NCBI GenBank assembly: GCA_900469475.1
Contig: UBXG01000026.1
Span: 28,303-92,302 of the forward strand
DNA: 64,000 bases
Source of the DNA: Hyphomicrobiales bacterium
Lineage (GTDB): Bacteria; Pseudomonadota; Alphaproteobacteria; Rhizobiales; Rhizobiaceae
Direction of reading: 5' to 3'
Below the pieces are notes generated by a model, which saw only the letters and a program-made list of their open reading frames with translations, ran no database searches and was not told the DNA's origin. This document shows, in pieces, positions 43,865-52,936 of the stretch. Within the stretch, counting starts at the first letter, position 1, and every line of letters begins with the position of its first letter. The position numbers and the translations under genes were made by a program.

Positions 43865-45541
43865 TCAGGTCTCCAGAGCCGCTTGCAGGGCTGCATTGGC
43901 TTCCCGCAGCGCGTGAGCGACGCGATTTCTCGTCTGACGCGCATGAACGACGTAAAAAGCGGTATCCGGCGCGCCCTCATCCAATCTCGCCAGCGCGCGC
44001 AGCCCTTCCAGAGAGGGCCAGGCGACGTGCGGGAGCGCGGAATCGGGATGGAAGCGTTCGCCGCTCGTATAGTTCAGCGGCACGAGATGCCGCCCTGCGC
44101 GCATCAGCGAGGCATCGATCCGCGCCGCTCTTTCCGGCGTGGGATCCCTCACCTGCAGAAGCGAATTTGCGTTGACGCGCAAGTCTTCGATGGCCTGGGA
44201 CAGGCCGGAGATATCGAGACGGCCGGCAAGCGCTGCCCGCAATTGCCCAATCTGTTCGCCGAGGGAGGCGGCATATTGAGTGTAATCCAGCGGCAGGACG
44301 GGCAAAGTCAGCAGCCGCCAGAGAACCTCGAGAACAATCGCGGTATCCCGGCAAAGATTGTCCGGATCGATATGTTCCGCGGTATCGTGCGGCGTATGCC
44401 ACCACCATCCAAGCGCCGTCAGCATCTTGACAGGCCCCGGGGGCTGATGGCTGAGGCTGCCGAACATCGAGGGAATGCCGATGCCCCAGAAAGACTGATC
44501 CGCAGCACGGCCATGACGCCTGCCGGCGTGTTTCTGTCCGGTCACGCGCTCGATCACATCCGCAGCCAAAGTCCTGAGTTCGTCGATCACACCGGAATTG
44601 GTGAGGACGGTCGCACCCTCGCCGCCGGTGGAATCGACATTGACATGGACGGCGCAGCAACGATCGAGTTCGTCGAAATACTCGTCCGCGTACCAGGCGG
44701 AGCCGGAATAGCGGCCATGGGAATGACCGGACCAAAAGCATATGCGCAAGCCCCGGCGCCATTCGGAGGCACGAAGCGCGAGCAGTCGCGCCGCCTCCAG
44801 CATCGTCGCGTTGGCGCCCCCATTGTCCATGACCCCGAAATGCCAGGTATCGTGATGGCCGGAAAACAGGACGAAAGGCCCATCGTCGCCTTTCGGTTGA
44901 AGCTCGGCAACAAGCAGCGGCGTCTTGCGCCAACCCGTATCGACGTCCGCGCAAAGCGTTGCAGTTACGGCTTCTCCGCGCGCAAGCCTTTCACGCAAGC
45001 GGCGGCCGTCATCCTTCGCGATCGAGCAGATGACGGTCGTCGGCAGCCTGTCGCGCGTGTGTTGCGACGGACTGCCCCAGACCGGCGAGACGCACATCTC
45101 GTAGAGATGCTCGTTCGGACTGATGTGAAGTTCGCCGAGCGCGCCGAAGGCACTCACAAGAGCGGCCACTTCTTCGGTCGCGATACCATCGACCAGAACG
45201 ATCTTGCCGGCAACATCCTTGCCTGCGAAATCGGCTTCGGTTCCCTCGCCGACATGGATGAGATGGCCGGTTACCCCCGCGGCTGAAGTCGAGACCGACA
45301 TGGAATGCGTGATGCAACGAAGGTTCTCACCATCGATCTCAACAGTGGCCACGCCTGGCAAACTGATGAAGGCATCGTGCGTCAGAAGCTCCGTGCGATA
45401 GCCAAAGCCGTCCATCTCAGCCTGGAGATAACGGAAGCTTTCCAGCTCCTCGGCCGTGCCCGAAAGCTTTACCCGGCGCGCGAATTCGCCAATATGCGCC
45501 ATCAAGCGCGCGCGATCGGGCTTCAGACCGGCCTCAGCCAT
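43865..45541 (-). CDS. M28-family peptidase-like protein with PA-type insert
   Basis: A 558-residue protein of the M28 aminopeptidase superfamily. The N-terminal half includes a PA-like domain (HLIHVGEGTEADFAGKDVAGKIVLV); the zinc domain has SGHHDTWHFGVMDNGGANATM (metal His and Asp) and a following acidic helix. Where active M28 enzymes have the Glu-Glu pair it reads WSGHSHGRYSGSAWYAD, so catalysis is uncertain. The ATG at 45541 overlaps the end of the M20 gene by 8 bases. The pairing with M20 and an importer suggests uptake and hydrolysis of a peptide-like or N-acylated compound. Confidence 0.85.
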   Translation of the reverse strand: MAEAGLKPDRARLMAHIGEFARRVKLSGTAEELESFRYLQAEMDGFGYRTELLTHDAFISLPGVATVEIDGENLRCITHSMSVSTSAAGVTGHLIHVGEGTEADFAGKDVAGKIVLVDGIATEEVAALVSAFGALGELHISPNEHLYEMCVSPVWGSPSQHTRDRLPTTVICSIAKDDGRRLRERLARGEAVTATLCADVDTGWRKTPLLVAELQPKGDDGPFVLFSGHHDTWHFGVMDNGGANATMLEAARLLALRASEWRRGLRICFWSGHSHGRYSGSAWYADEYFDELDRCCAVHVNVDSTGGEGATVLTNSGVIDELRTLAADVIERVTGQKHAGRRHGRAADQSFWGIGIPSMFGSLSHQPPGPVKMLTALGWWWHTPHDTAEHIDPDNLCRDTAIVLEVLWRLLTLPVLPLDYTQYAASLGEQIGQLRAALAGRLDISGLSQAIEDLRVNANSLLQVRDPTPERAARIDASLMRAGRHLVPLNYTSGERFHPDSALPHVAWPSLEGLRALARLDEGAPDTAFYVVHARQTRNRVAHALREANAALQAALET

Positions 45542-46958
45542 TGACCTTCTCCGGCAGCGGCGGCTCGACATCGTCCGGGATCGGATTGACGAAGGGCGTA
45601 CCTTCGAGGCGCGCCTTGTGATCTTCTTTGGCGGCCGCGATGAGCGCGGGATTGCGGATGAGTTCGACGGCGGTGCTCGCCATCACCTTGGCGGCATGTT
45701 CGGTGCCCTTGTGAGCGACAGGCAGCTTGCCCTGCGCCACGAGTTGCCAGGAGTGCCCGGGCGTGCCGATCGCATAGGTGGCGCCGCGCATCTGCACGGT
45801 CGGGACGACCCAGCTGACCGTTCCGACATCGGTCGAACCGACCAGCGTGCCGTCGCCGGCATTCAACGGAAAGATTTCCTCGCAGAGCGCCTGGCCCTTC
45901 TTCGGCTTCAACGCAAATCGGCCGTAGGAAGCGGCAATATCCTCTGCGCTGAAGGTCTGCTGAAACTTCAGCGCGGTCTCGCGATCCGCGTCGTCAAACA
46001 CGGGCGGCCCGAGCCGATCCAGCTGCGCGAACATGCATTCCTCGAGCGGTGTATTGCCGACGAGATTGGCGTCGCCGCTGATGATCTCGCTGCGAACCGT
46101 CGTCTCCGTCATCAAGGCGGCACCCTCGGCAACCTTCTTGACACGGGCGACCAGCGAAAGGAGTTCCGGCAGGGTCCGCGCCCGCACGAGATAACGCACG
46201 GTGGCGCGCGCCTGCACCACATTGGGGGCAGCACCGCCAGCATCGGTGACGGCATAGTGAATGCGCGCCGTCGACGGCATGTGTTCGCGCATGTAGTTGA
46301 CGCCGACATTCATCAGCTCGACCGCATCCAGCGCGCTGCGGCCAAGATGAGGCGTGGCCGAAGCGTGCGAGGCACGGCCGGAAAAATGGAAATTGATCTC
46401 GTTGCAGGCGAGCGAAATGGGATTGTTGACGCCGGCGAAGGCTGCTGGATGCCAGGAGATCGCGATATCGACATCATCGAAAACGCCAGCACGAACCATG
46501 AAGCCCTTGGAGGATCCACCCTCCTCGGCCGGGCAACCGTAATAGCGCACCCTACCCTTCAGGCCGTTTTGCGCGAGGAAATCCTTGACCGCGGCCGCGG
46601 CGAGCATAGAGCCGGCGCCCAGCATGTTATGGCCGCAGCCATGGCCATTGCCGCCGTCGATCAGCGGCCGCTCCTCCGCAACACCGGCTTCCTGGCTCAA
46701 TCCCGGCAGTGCATCGAACTCGCCGAGGATCGCTATGACCGGGCCATCCTCGCCCGCCTCGCCCATGACAGCCGTCGGCAGGCCGGCGATGCCGCGCTCG
46801 ACGCGAAACCCCTGACGCTCAAGCATCTCGGCATGTTCTTCGGCGGATCTGTATTCCAGGTAGTTCGTTTCCGGAATGTCCCAGATCCGATCGCTGAGCG
46901 CGAAGAATTCGGCACTTTTCTTTTCGACGATGTCCCAGACCGCATCGGAATTTTGCAT
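45534..46958 (-). CDS. M20-family amidohydrolase (AbgB-like)
   Basis: A 474-residue zinc amidohydrolase of the M20D group. Metal and catalytic positions visible: GEFDALPGL, GNGHGCGHNMLGAG, CPAEEGGSSKG and a later SWHPAA; a dimerisation domain with HFSGRASHASATPHLGRSALDA lies in the middle. The closest functional relatives cleave p-aminobenzoyl-glutamate or other N-acyl amino acids. It is the first gene of the leftward operon, divergent from GntR across a perfect 18-base palindrome. Confidence 0.92.
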   Translation of the reverse strand: MQNSDAVWDIVEKKSAEFFALSDRIWDIPETNYLEYRSAEEHAEMLERQGFRVERGIAGLPTAVMGEAGEDGPVIAILGEFDALPGLSQEAGVAEERPLIDGGNGHGCGHNMLGAGSMLAAAAVKDFLAQNGLKGRVRYYGCPAEEGGSSKGFMVRAGVFDDVDIAISWHPAAFAGVNNPISLACNEINFHFSGRASHASATPHLGRSALDAVELMNVGVNYMREHMPSTARIHYAVTDAGGAAPNVVQARATVRYLVRARTLPELLSLVARVKKVAEGAALMTETTVRSEIISGDANLVGNTPLEECMFAQLDRLGPPVFDDADRETALKFQQTFSAEDIAASYGRFALKPKKGQALCEEIFPLNAGDGTLVGSTDVGTVSWVVPTVQMRGATYAIGTPGHSWQLVAQGKLPVAHKGTEHAAKVMASTAVELIRNPALIAAAKEDHKARLEGTPFVNPIPDDVEPPLPEKVNG

Positions 46959-46989
46959 GGACTTGCCATTCGCCTCATATAATGGATAC

Positions 46990-47007
46990 TAAATTGGTAC
47001 CAATTTA
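46990..47007. promoter_or_regulatory. 18-base perfect palindrome, probable GntR operator
   Basis: TAAATTGGTACCAATTTA is fully symmetric and lies 32 bases upstream of the M20 gene start and 130 bases before the GntR start. Its TTGGTACCAA core (TGGTACCA) is of the kind bound by FadR/FCD regulators. It probably lets the neighbouring GntR protein repress the M20 operon. Confidence 0.65.
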
Positions 47008-47136
47008 TGTGCCAATAAGAACGGATGCGCAAGAGATGAGCATGGATATTTTTTCGGCAGCGATCACGAGCGTCGTTTTTGAAAAATGCGGACCTATGAT
47101 AGTCATCGCCAACTTGGAAAGGTCTGGGAGAGCTGC

Positions 47137-47775
47137 ATGAACTCGCTGGAAGCTGAAGCGGCAGCGCCGTCACACGAAGATATGCCCGACGTGACCGAGC
47201 TCATTCTCCAGGACATCCTTGCGGGCAGGCTCCCACCGGGAACATGGCTAAAGCAGATCGATCTGGAGCGTCGGTACAGCTGTACGAGGCCGCAGGTGCG
47301 GCGGGCGCTCGACCGCCTCGTGCAGAAGCGGCTTGTAGAGCACATTCCCAATCGCGGCTATCACGTGCACGAGCAGGACGGGCGCCGCGCCCAGGAAGTA
47401 AGCGATATTCGCGTGATCCTCGAAGTGGCGATCAGCGACCGTATCGTCGCCAATGCCGGCGACGCGGATATTGCCAATTTGCGTACGCTGGCTTCGCGCT
47501 TCGACGATCTGGTGCTCAATGGCACCATGCTCGAACTTTACGAAGCCAACTTGGCTTTTCACCGGTACCTGCTGGTACTTGCGGGAAATCAGGAGCTTGT
47601 CGAGCTCATCACCGAAATCCGGCAGCGCACCTCGTCGGCACCGGTGTCGCAATGGCGAACCCGAGCCCGCATCGAGCAGTCCGGCCGCGAGCACCAGCAG
47701 ATGATCGACGCAATAGAGAAACGCGACGTCGATATGCTCAAGGAGCTGACCCGCAGGCATATTTTGCAGACATAG
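47137..47775 (+). CDS. GntR-family regulator with FCD domain
   Basis: A 212-residue regulator: winged helix at about 15-80 (VTELILQDILAGRLPPGTWL, QIDLERRYSCTRPQVRRALDRL) and a helical FCD effector domain after it (LYEANLAFHRYLLVLAGNQELVELI with metal/ligand-type His). The ATG at 47137 is chosen because GGGAG precedes it; the longer frame starts at 47086. It is divergent from the M20 operon and upstream of the second ABC unit, so it is the likely switch of this catabolic island. Confidence 0.9.
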   Translation: MNSLEAEAAAPSHEDMPDVTELILQDILAGRLPPGTWLKQIDLERRYSCTRPQVRRALDRLVQKRLVEHIPNRGYHVHEQDGRRAQEVSDIRVILEVAISDRIVANAGDADIANLRTLASRFDDLVLNGTMLELYEANLAFHRYLLVLAGNQELVELITEIRQRTSSAPVSQWRTRARIEQSGREHQQMIDAIEKRDVDMLKELTRRHILQT

Positions 47776-48381
47776 GTGATATCGACTACAGCTCGAATAA
47801 AAGGGGCATGCCCGGCGAGCCTATCTCCAAGATTTTGACAAGGCGTGTCATTTGCCTTCGCGGATCTTCTATTGATGATGCGGGCACAATCGCGTCAAGT
47901 CATAAAGCTCTTGAAAGTGCAGCCAGAGGGCGTCCACGGTTCTCAAAGCATTGCAGCCGATGGCAGAGTGGGATGCTCCGACGGATTTCAAGGAGCTTCC
48001 CGCCTCCAAGCCGGAACCAAGTCCAGATAGTAGCTGGCGGAAAGCGGGTAGGCAAGTTGATGAAAACCGGACTAATGTCGGCGATGTTATGAACGCAGCT
48101 CCGCCGGGCTTGAAGCGCGACTGAACACCTATACCTGAAACTCGTCGCGAGCGTTGAAGGAGGACGTTCTGGCTGATCTCGTCGCTCGCCGGCACGGCGG
48201 CTGTGTCAAGCCGAATTTGTGAGCAATATCGCGGGGTGCCTGAACAGCTGCCTGAAACATCATTGCTCCTTAGCGCGCCTGTCAGCGGATACATTCCAAT
48301 ATTCCCGCGACACATAGAACGGTCTTTCTCGTCGGGGCACCCGGGCTCAAATACGTTGCGGCGCAGACAAGGAGCCACCAG
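47776..48381. other. 606-base region with no clear gene
   Basis: Both strands have open frames but none with protein-like character or a ribosome site, and no strong hairpin with a T-run was seen. The end carries the promoter region and AAGGAG of the next binding-protein gene. Confidence 0.5.
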
Positions 48382-49218
48382 ATGTTCGCAACGCCGTCAC
48401 TCAAAACCCTCTTCGGACTTGCCTTTGCGATCGCGACGCTTGCTGCGACGCAGGCCTGCGCAGATGCCACGCTTGATCGTATCAAAGGCCGCGACAAGCT
48501 GATCGTGGGGGTCATCCTGTCGGGCGCGCCTTTTGGTTATATCGATCCGAAGAGCCAGGAGCAGAGGGGCTACAACCTCGACATCGCGAAGGCGCTTGCC
48601 GATGATCTTGGTGTGAAGCTCGAAACGGTCACGGTGACGCCGCCGAACCGCGTCCAGTTCCTGCAGCAGGGTAAGGTCGACATTCTGATCGCCAACATGC
48701 AGTACACTGAAGAGCGCGCCAAGGTTCTCGACTACGTGCCCACACCGTATGACCGGGCAGGCGGCGCCGCCGTGGTGCGAAAGGACAGCGGGCTGAAGGA
48801 CTGGACCGACCTCAAGGGAAAAACGGTTTGCGTTTCTCAAGGCTCCAATTACACGCAGCCCCTGATCGAGACCTATGGCGCCGTGGTCAAGGCGTTGCCG
48901 AGCCAGCCGGAATCGCTGCTTGCCCTTCAGGGCGGCAACTGTGTCGCCGCCGTTCATGTCGGCGCAACGGTTGGTCTCTTGCTTGAGGATCGCCCGGAAG
49001 AGTGGAAGGATTACGCAATTCCCTTCCCGACCGAGCTTGTCCCTTCGGATTCGGTGATCTGGTTGCGCAAGGGTGAGAAAGACACCCAGACGGCGCTCGA
49101 TAACGCGGTCAAGAAGTTGCACGCGTCCGGCAAGCTACTGGAGTTCGCAAGGTCCAATCGGCTGCTGAATACCAAGTATCTTGAGGAGCAGCACAAGGCT
49201 ATGTCCGCCGTCAAATAG
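48382..49218 (+). CDS. Amino-acid-type ABC binding protein, second system
   Basis: A 278-residue family-3 binding protein: signal peptide to about residue 27 (cleavage near ACADA), then GRDKLIVGVILSGAPFGYID, GYNLDIAKALADDLGV and GKVDILIANMQYTEERAKVLDY. First gene of a rightward unit binding protein - permease - permease - ATPase - MmgE/PrpD - monooxygenase, with AAGGAG upstream. Confidence 0.93.
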   Translation: MFATPSLKTLFGLAFAIATLAATQACADATLDRIKGRDKLIVGVILSGAPFGYIDPKSQEQRGYNLDIAKALADDLGVKLETVTVTPPNRVQFLQQGKVDILIANMQYTEERAKVLDYVPTPYDRAGGAAVVRKDSGLKDWTDLKGKTVCVSQGSNYTQPLIETYGAVVKALPSQPESLLALQGGNCVAAVHVGATVGLLLEDRPEEWKDYAIPFPTELVPSDSVIWLRKGEKDTQTALDNAVKKLHASGKLLEFARSNRLLNTKYLEEQHKAMSAVK

Positions 49219-49239
49219 GGCCGTCTCACTGGAAAAGAT

Positions 49240-49986
49240 ATGCAGCATATGAGCGTGACTGACCTGTTCATCAGCCTAACGAGCAGGATTGGCTTGAACT
49301 ACGAGTTCTTGGTCTCTGGTTACGAGGCTCAGATATGGCGCGACGGTTTCGTCACCACGCTATATCTGATCGCCGCTCTGATACCCGTCAGCCTTATCGC
49401 CGGCGTGGCATTCGCAGCTTGCCTCACATCCGGACGGCTGTGGCTGTCAGTACCGGTACGCGCTTTTGTGGAACTGACCCGCAACACACCGACGCTGGTG
49501 CAGTTGATGTTTAGTTTCCTTGTCCTGAACAACCTCGTTTCCAACATGGTTGGCGGCGCGCAGAACAATCCGCTCTCACCCTTCTTCTGGGTTATCGCGG
49601 TAGTCGGCCTGCATATCGCAGCTCTGCATGCGGAAGCCATCCGCGCCGGCATCGAGGCGGTGCCGGCATCGACGGTTGAGGCGGCGCAAGCCATCGGCTT
49701 CAGCCGGTTACAGATCCTGCGCTATGTGGAAATTCCGTTGGCTTTCCGTTCGTCACTGCCGGCAATCGTCAATAACCTCATCAACCTGGCGAAGCTGACC
49801 ACAATAGGAAACGCGATTGCCGTCAGCGAAATCACCTATGCCTCCATCATGGTCTGGACGCAGCGCGACAACGTCGTCTCGCTGATGATCGTCATTCTGC
49901 TGTTCTTCAGCGTGATCAATTTTGTTATCGCCCGCATCGGCTCGTGGGTGGAGCGACGGCTGGCAGTTCCGGGATATGGCTTATGA
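49240..49986 (+). CDS. ABC permease, amino acid type
   Basis: A 248-residue permease with about 5 helices, the ELTRNTPTLVQLMFSFLVLN signature and the EAA loop (VEAAQAIGFSRLQILRYVEIPLA). Start at 49240; an in-frame ATG at 49249 is an alternative. Its stop overlaps the next permease start by 4 bases (ATGA). Confidence 0.92.
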   Translation: MQHMSVTDLFISLTSRIGLNYEFLVSGYEAQIWRDGFVTTLYLIAALIPVSLIAGVAFAACLTSGRLWLSVPVRAFVELTRNTPTLVQLMFSFLVLNNLVSNMVGGAQNNPLSPFFWVIAVVGLHIAALHAEAIRAGIEAVPASTVEAAQAIGFSRLQILRYVEIPLAFRSSLPAIVNNLINLAKLTTIGNAIAVSEITYASIMVWTQRDNVVSLMIVILLFFSVINFVIARIGSWVERRLAVPGYGL

Positions 49987-50762
49987 CGACGGCAGCCCTT
50001 CCCCAACCAGTCAGTCACCGAGTGCTGCGCAATCTCGGTATCCTCGCGCTGCCGCTGATCGTCCTTGTCTGGTCAGCGGCAGACCCGACACTTGGCCGGG
50101 AGGTGATGGAATGGATCCCCTATCTCGCCTCCGGCTTCGCTATGAATGTCGTGATCGCCGTGCTTGCCATGGCGCTCGGCACCCTGGTGGGGGCGCTGTT
50201 CGGCATCTTGGAGCTCGTGCCCCATCGCATTGTCCGCTATCCCGTCGTCGCCTATGTGCAGGTGTTCCGAAATGCGCCGCATCTCGTGCTGATCTTCGCG
50301 ACCACCTACATCTTTCCGTTCGAAATTGTCGTCTTCGGCAATTATCTACCCTTTCCAGACTGGGTGAAGGCCGTCATTGGGCTTGCCATTCCCGCCAGCG
50401 CCTACGTCGCGGAGATCACCCGCGGCGCGATCCTCTCCATACCCACGACTCAATGGGAAGCGGCCAAGGGACTCGGCTTTGCGCGCAGCGAGGCATTGCG
50501 GTGGATCATTCTACCGCAATGCCTGCGCCGCTCGCTGCCGCCCTGGATGAACGTCGCGGCCTCGATCACCATGGGAACGGCGCTGGCCTCGCTCGTCGGT
50601 GTCCACGAACTTCTGCATGCAGCCACTGATGCAAGCACGGCGGTGCGGCGGCTCGATTTCACGATCATCGCCTATCTCGTGGTCATGGCCGCCTTCTTCC
50701 TGCTCTGCTATCCAATTTCCCGCCTGACCAGACGCCTGGAAGGGCGCTTCAAGGCGGCCTGA
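49983..50762 (+). CDS. ABC permease, amino acid type, second
   Basis: A 259-residue permease; QVFRNAPHLVLIFATTYIFP replaces the usual RGTP signature with a near match, and the EAA loop is WEAAKGLGFARSEALRWIILP. Start at 49983, inside the end of the previous gene. Pairs with it to form the channel. Confidence 0.92.
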   Translation: MTTAALPQPVSHRVLRNLGILALPLIVLVWSAADPTLGREVMEWIPYLASGFAMNVVIAVLAMALGTLVGALFGILELVPHRIVRYPVVAYVQVFRNAPHLVLIFATTYIFPFEIVVFGNYLPFPDWVKAVIGLAIPASAYVAEITRGAILSIPTTQWEAAKGLGFARSEALRWIILPQCLRRSLPPWMNVAASITMGTALASLVGVHELLHAATDASTAVRRLDFTIIAYLVVMAAFFLLCYPISRLTRRLEGRFKAA

Positions 50763-50772
50763 GGACCAAGAG

Positions 50773-51564
50773 ATGACAAGCCCATCCGCCGAGAACGCCC
50801 TCGTCAAACTGGAAGACGTGCATTTGTCCTTCGGACCTGTACAGGTGTTGAAGGGCATCGACCTCACCGTCAACAGGGGCGATGCCGTATCTATCATCGG
50901 TCCGTCCGGTTCCGGCAAGTCCACGATCCTGCGCTGCATCAACGCGCTGGTTCAGCCGCAGAGCGGCAGAATCACGGTCGGCGGAACCCGGGTCGATCAA
51001 TTGGCCCGGGAAAGCGAACGCATCGCCCTGCGCAAGCGCGTCGGGATCGTCTTCCAGCAATACAACCTCTTCCCGCACCTGACGGTGTTGGACAACATCG
51101 TTCTGGCACCCGTCCGCATTCTCGGCATCGAACGGCGCACAGCGGAAAAACTGGCCCGCGACTTGCTGGAAAAGGTGCGGCTTGCGGATAAAGCAAATGC
51201 CTATCCCGGCCAACTCTCGGGCGGCCAGCAGCAACGTGTCGCCATTGCCCGCGCGCTTGCGATGAAACCGGAACTCGTCTTGTTCGACGAAGTGACTTCG
51301 GCGCTGGATCCGGAAACCGTCGGCGAGGTCCTGTGGGTGATACGCGACCTGATACGCGATGGCATGACCAGCATTCTCGTCACGCATGAGATGCGCTTCG
51401 CCGAGGAGATCAGCAATATGGTCGTCTTCACCGAGAACGGCCGCATTATCGATCATGGTTCGCCGGAACAGATCTTCCACGTGAGCCAGAATCCGCGCAT
51501 CCGCCAGTTCGTCGGGGGCCTATCGGGAGGACGCGGCTCGCTACGCGACGGTGAAGGAATCTGA
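50773..51564 (+). CDS. ABC transporter ATPase, amino acid type
   Basis: A 263-residue ATPase: Walker A GPSGSGKST, Q-loop VFQQYNLFPHLT, signature LSGGQQQR, Walker B LVLFDEVTSALD (Val for the usual Pro after DE), H-loop THEMRF. The C-terminal tail (GGLSGGRGSLRDGEGI) is longer and Gly-rich than usual. It is followed at once by the MmgE/PrpD gene. Confidence 0.93.
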   Translation: MTSPSAENALVKLEDVHLSFGPVQVLKGIDLTVNRGDAVSIIGPSGSGKSTILRCINALVQPQSGRITVGGTRVDQLARESERIALRKRVGIVFQQYNLFPHLTVLDNIVLAPVRILGIERRTAEKLARDLLEKVRLADKANAYPGQLSGGQQQRVAIARALAMKPELVLFDEVTSALDPETVGEVLWVIRDLIRDGMTSILVTHEMRFAEEISNMVVFTENGRIIDHGSPEQIFHVSQNPRIRQFVGGLSGGRGSLRDGEGI

Positions 51565-51565
51565 G

Positions 51566-52918
51566 ATGACTGGCACGTCCGCACCATTGACCACAGCCTT
51601 CGCCGAGGCGATCGTTCACTCGGCCCCTGGTCGCGATCCTGCCGCGATCGAAGCAGCTCGCACGGCGATCATTGATTTTTTTGCCTGCGCCGTCGCCGGC
51701 GCTGGCGATCGCACGGCTGGCCTTCTGGCTCAGGCCGTGGGCGCGGAACTTGCGGGTAACGCAATCGTCATCGGGACGAGCCGCCACACCGACCCGCTCG
51801 TCGCAAGCGTGGTCAACGGTTATGCGGGCCATGTGCTCGATTACGACGATGTCCATGCCAGCGTGCGCGGGCACCCGACGACCGTTATCATCCCCGCGCT
51901 CCTGGCCCTTGCTGCTGAGCGTGGGTTCACCGCGGGCGACCTGATCGCCTCCTATATCGTCGGGCTGGAAGCGATGGCACGGCTCGGCCTCTCGATCGGC
52001 TCAAAACACTACGAGAATGGCTTTCATGCCACCGCAACCCTCGGCCCCGTCGGCGTCGCCGCGGCAATCGCACATCTGACCAAAGCCTCGGTGAAGGAAA
52101 CCGCCGTTTCGCTAGGACTGGCGGCAACCCAGTCTTCTGGCTTGCGGCTGCAATTCGGTTACGATGCAAAGCCCTTCCACGCCGGCATGGCCGCACGTTC
52201 TGGCCTTTTGGCAGCGCGTCTGGCTGCGGCAGGTTTCGGTGGTGCGCCTGACTTTCTCGACAATCCCGTCGGCTTCCATTCCGCCTATGCGTTCGGCGCG
52301 GAGCGTCCGGCCATGCTGACGGAAAACTGGGGAAGGCCCTGGCAGATCGTTGCGCCCGGCCTCACGCTGAAGGCTTATCCCTGCTGTACGGCAAGCCACC
52401 CCGTCGCTTCGCTCGGCATCGAACTTCACCGCGAAGGCCTCGCAGCCGACAGGATCGAGACCATCACCTTCACCTATCCGCCCGGCGCCGATGCGGCGCT
52501 GGTGGTAACAAAACCGACCAACGGCATCGAAGCGCGCTTTAGTCCGGAATACGTGTTCTCCGCCGCGCTCATCGACGGTGCGTTGCGGCTGGACCATTTC
52601 GACGAGCGACCGGTCGAGCCGCGCCTGATGGCCCTGGCAGGCCGCGCGCGGCGTCGCCATGACGAAAGCGCGCCGCACATGTCGAGCGATCCGACAACGC
52701 GTTTCGTCATCCTCGACCTGAAGCTTCGCGACGGCGGTACGATCACACGCCGCTTCGATGGCCTTCCGGGCGTGACGGATCCCACCGAAAAATTCCGTGA
52801 CGCGACGGCAGGCAATCCTGCCTTCGCCGATATCCCGTCCCTCGTTCGCGCAATGCACGGCGCCGCCGATCTCGACCGGCTGCTGGCGCTGCTCAATCAG
52901 GACGCCGTCTCAATCTGA
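51566..52918 (+). CDS. MmgE/PrpD family protein
   Basis: A 450-residue protein of the MmgE/PrpD (2-methylcitrate dehydratase / aconitate-like isomerase) family. The N-terminal helical domain has ARTAIIDFFACAVAGAGDRT, VNGYAGHVLDYDDVH and HPTTVIIPALLALA; the later LTLKAYPCCTASHP is the usual family loop. The start at 51566 directly follows the ATPase stop. In such operons these proteins isomerise or dehydrate a small organic acid; the substrate here is unknown. Confidence 0.9.
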   Translation: MTGTSAPLTTAFAEAIVHSAPGRDPAAIEAARTAIIDFFACAVAGAGDRTAGLLAQAVGAELAGNAIVIGTSRHTDPLVASVVNGYAGHVLDYDDVHASVRGHPTTVIIPALLALAAERGFTAGDLIASYIVGLEAMARLGLSIGSKHYENGFHATATLGPVGVAAAIAHLTKASVKETAVSLGLAATQSSGLRLQFGYDAKPFHAGMAARSGLLAARLAAAGFGGAPDFLDNPVGFHSAYAFGAERPAMLTENWGRPWQIVAPGLTLKAYPCCTASHPVASLGIELHREGLAADRIETITFTYPPGADAALVVTKPTNGIEARFSPEYVFSAALIDGALRLDHFDERPVEPRLMALAGRARRRHDESAPHMSSDPTTRFVILDLKLRDGGTITRRFDGLPGVTDPTEKFRDATAGNPAFADIPSLVRAMHGAADLDRLLALLNQDAVSI

Positions 52919-52936
52919 ACTGACGAAAGACTTACA

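Noticed and set aside
47869..48378. A 169-residue minus-strand frame in the gap after GntR
   Set aside because: No ribosome site, no family pattern, low-complexity Ser/Arg/Gly-rich translation.
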